5,222 bases of DNA. Origin: Thermoanaerobaculia bacterium. GTDB taxonomy: Bacteria; Acidobacteriota; Thermoanaerobaculia; Multivoradales; JAHEKO01. The stretch's first letter is position 1. Each line of letters begins with the position of its first letter. Location of the stretch: assembly GCA_029287645.1 (NCBI GenBank), contig JARFQS010000194.1, forward strand, positions 1 to 5,222, read 5' to 3'. Positions 4,281-5,222 of the stretch are shown here, piece after piece. The notes under the pieces were generated by a model. The model had not been told where the DNA came from. It did not search any database and was given only the letters and a program-made list of their open reading frames with translations. The translations under genes were made by a program, and so were the position numbers.

Positions 4281-5222
4281 GTGCATCGCTACCTTTCCGG
4301 AACCACCCTGGTTCTTCTGATCCTCGCCGTCGCAGTCCCGACACTCGCCGTCTCTGCCACTGAGGAATTCGAAGCCGGCATCAACGCCGCAACGATGAAG
4401 GGCCTGAGGTTGCGAAGTGTGGGCCCGGCCCTGATGGGCGGGCGCATCGCAGACATCGCGATCAGCCCACGTGACCGCAGCACCTGGTATGTGGCAGTCG
4501 GCTCCGGAGGTGTCTGGAAGACGGAGAACTCCGGCGTTACCTGGACTCCGATCTTCGACGACCAACCCTCCTACTCGGTCGGGTGCGTCACCATTGATCC
4601 CTCAGACCCTGATGTCGTGTGGGTGGGCACCGGCGAGAACGTCAGCGGGCGTCACGTCGGCTGGGGCGATGGCGTCTATCGAAGCCGGGACGGCGGCCAG
4701 AGCTGGCAGCAGATGGGTCTGGAGACCTCAGAGCACATTGGCAAGATCGTCGTCGACCCCCGTGACGGCAACGTGGTCTATGTGGCCGCCGAGGGTCCTC
4801 TGTGGTCTTCCGGTGGCGAGCGGGGTCTCTACAAGACGACCGACGGAGGCCAGACGTGGAGCCACGTGCTGGAGATCGACGACGACACCGGCGCTACCGA
4901 TGTCGAGATCGACCCTCGCAACCCCGATGTGCTCTACGCCGCCGCCTACCAGCGCCGTCGCCACGTCGGCCAGACGATCGCCGGCGGCCCGGAGGCCGGG
5001 ATCTTCAAGAGCACCGACGGCGGCGCCACCTGGACGAAGCTCGAGAACGGCCTGCCCACCGTCGACAAGGGGCGTATCGCGCTCGCCACCGACCCACACC
5101 GCCGCGACCGCGTCTACGCCATGGTCGTTGCCCAGGACGATCACGGCGGCACCTTCCGCTCCGACGATGCCGGCGCCACCTGGACCCGCACGAGCGAGTA
5201 TTCCGGCGGCGACCCGCAATAC
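4281..5222 (+). CDS. Secreted BNR/Asp-box (sortilin-like) beta-propeller protein, 3'-truncated
   Basis: The frame stays open for 314 codons from a GTG start to the last base of the window, so the C-terminus lies outside. Residues 1 to about 26 form a signal peptide (VHRYLSGTTLVLLILAVAVP onward, likely cleavage near VSA-T). Then comes a block typical of large bacterial 'glycosyl hydrolase/sortilin-like' propeller proteins: SVGPALMGGRIADIAISP at 46-63 and WYVAVGSGGVWKTENSG at 69-85. Five Asp-boxes of the S/T-x-D/N-x-G-x-T/S-W type follow at 81-88, 135-142, 186-193, 244-251 and 294-301, each marking the hairpin turn of a propeller blade. Repeated D-P-x-(D/N)-x-D/V-x-x-Y/W blocks (for example DPSDPDVVW at 106-114 and DPRNPDVLYA at 211-220) are also characteristic. 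Relatives are often about 1000 residues. Despite common 'glycosyl hydrolase' labels, Asp-boxes are structural and no catalytic function can be assigned; binding of protein or glycan outside the cytoplasm is the usual guess. Confidence 0.88.
   Translation, partial: MHRYLSGTTLVLLILAVAVPTLAVSATEEFEAGINAATMKGLRLRSVGPALMGGRIADIAISPRDRSTWYVAVGSGGVWKTENSGVTWTPIFDDQPSYSVGCVTIDPSDPDVVWVGTGENVSGRHVGWGDGVYRSRDGGQSWQQMGLETSEHIGKIVVDPRDGNVVYVAAEGPLWSSGGERGLYKTTDGGQTWSHVLEIDDDTGATDVEIDPRNPDVLYAAAYQRRRHVGQTIAGGPEAGIFKSTDGGATWTKLENGLPTVDKGRIALATDPHRRDRVYAMVVAQDDHGGTFRSDDAGATWTRTSEYSGGDPQY

Noticed and set aside
4728..5219. Minus-strand open frame opposite the propeller gene
   Set aside because: Its repeated Gly/Val/Ala/Asp pattern mirrors the Asp-box codons of the real gene on the plus strand.
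4281..5222. Propeller repeats as a CRISPR or DNA satellite array
   Set aside because: The repeats are coding, in frame, and correspond to Asp-box blades; most copies diverge at the DNA level.

Overview
This is a 5.2 kb, GC-rich piece of a Gram-negative bacterial chromosome, probably a contig end from a Nextera-type metagenome or genome library. The first 101 bases are not biological. They are poly-C, a partial P5 sequence, a 10-base index position, the Read 1 primer sequence and the Tn5 mosaic end. Genuine sequence begins at base 102. An outer-membrane phospholipase (OMPLA/PldA) shows that the organism has an outer membrane. The BNR propeller family and the 'DGxESGDL' linker in the secreted peptidase recall Acidobacteriota (Thermoanaerobaculia-like) or similar lineages, but this taxonomic guess rests on memory and is weak.

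Layout after the adapter: (1) the C-terminal part of a Ste24-type (M48) membrane metalloprotease on + (103-801), whose N-terminus is lost at the contig edge; (2) a convergent gap with one stem-loop; (3) a short-form AMP nucleosidase (amn) on - (962-1735); (4) a divergent gap (1736-1898) with a tandem octamer and a nested dyad; (5) pldA on + (1899-2963); (6) a 43-bp convergent gap holding a strong hairpin; (7) a secreted M23 (LytM-type) zinc peptidase with an N-terminal carbohydrate-binding-like domain on - (3007-4146, GTG start); (8) a divergent 134-bp gap; (9) the N-terminal part of a large secreted BNR/Asp-box (sortilin-like) beta-propeller protein on + (4281 to the window end, GTG start, open at the 3' end).

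The five genes alternate in orientation (+, -, +, -, +), so no two can share a transcript and each needs its own promoter. Four of the five products are membrane or exported proteins (membrane protease, outer-membrane phospholipase, cell-wall-type peptidase, secreted propeller). That gives a loose envelope theme, but nothing in the layout shows that they form one system. The catalytic motifs are intact in all four enzymes. I see no mobile element, CRISPR array, RNA gene or clear new system. The points most worth a second look are the adapter contamination, the ribosome-binding site displayed in a hairpin loop, the nested dyad upstream of pldA and the architecture of the M23 protein.
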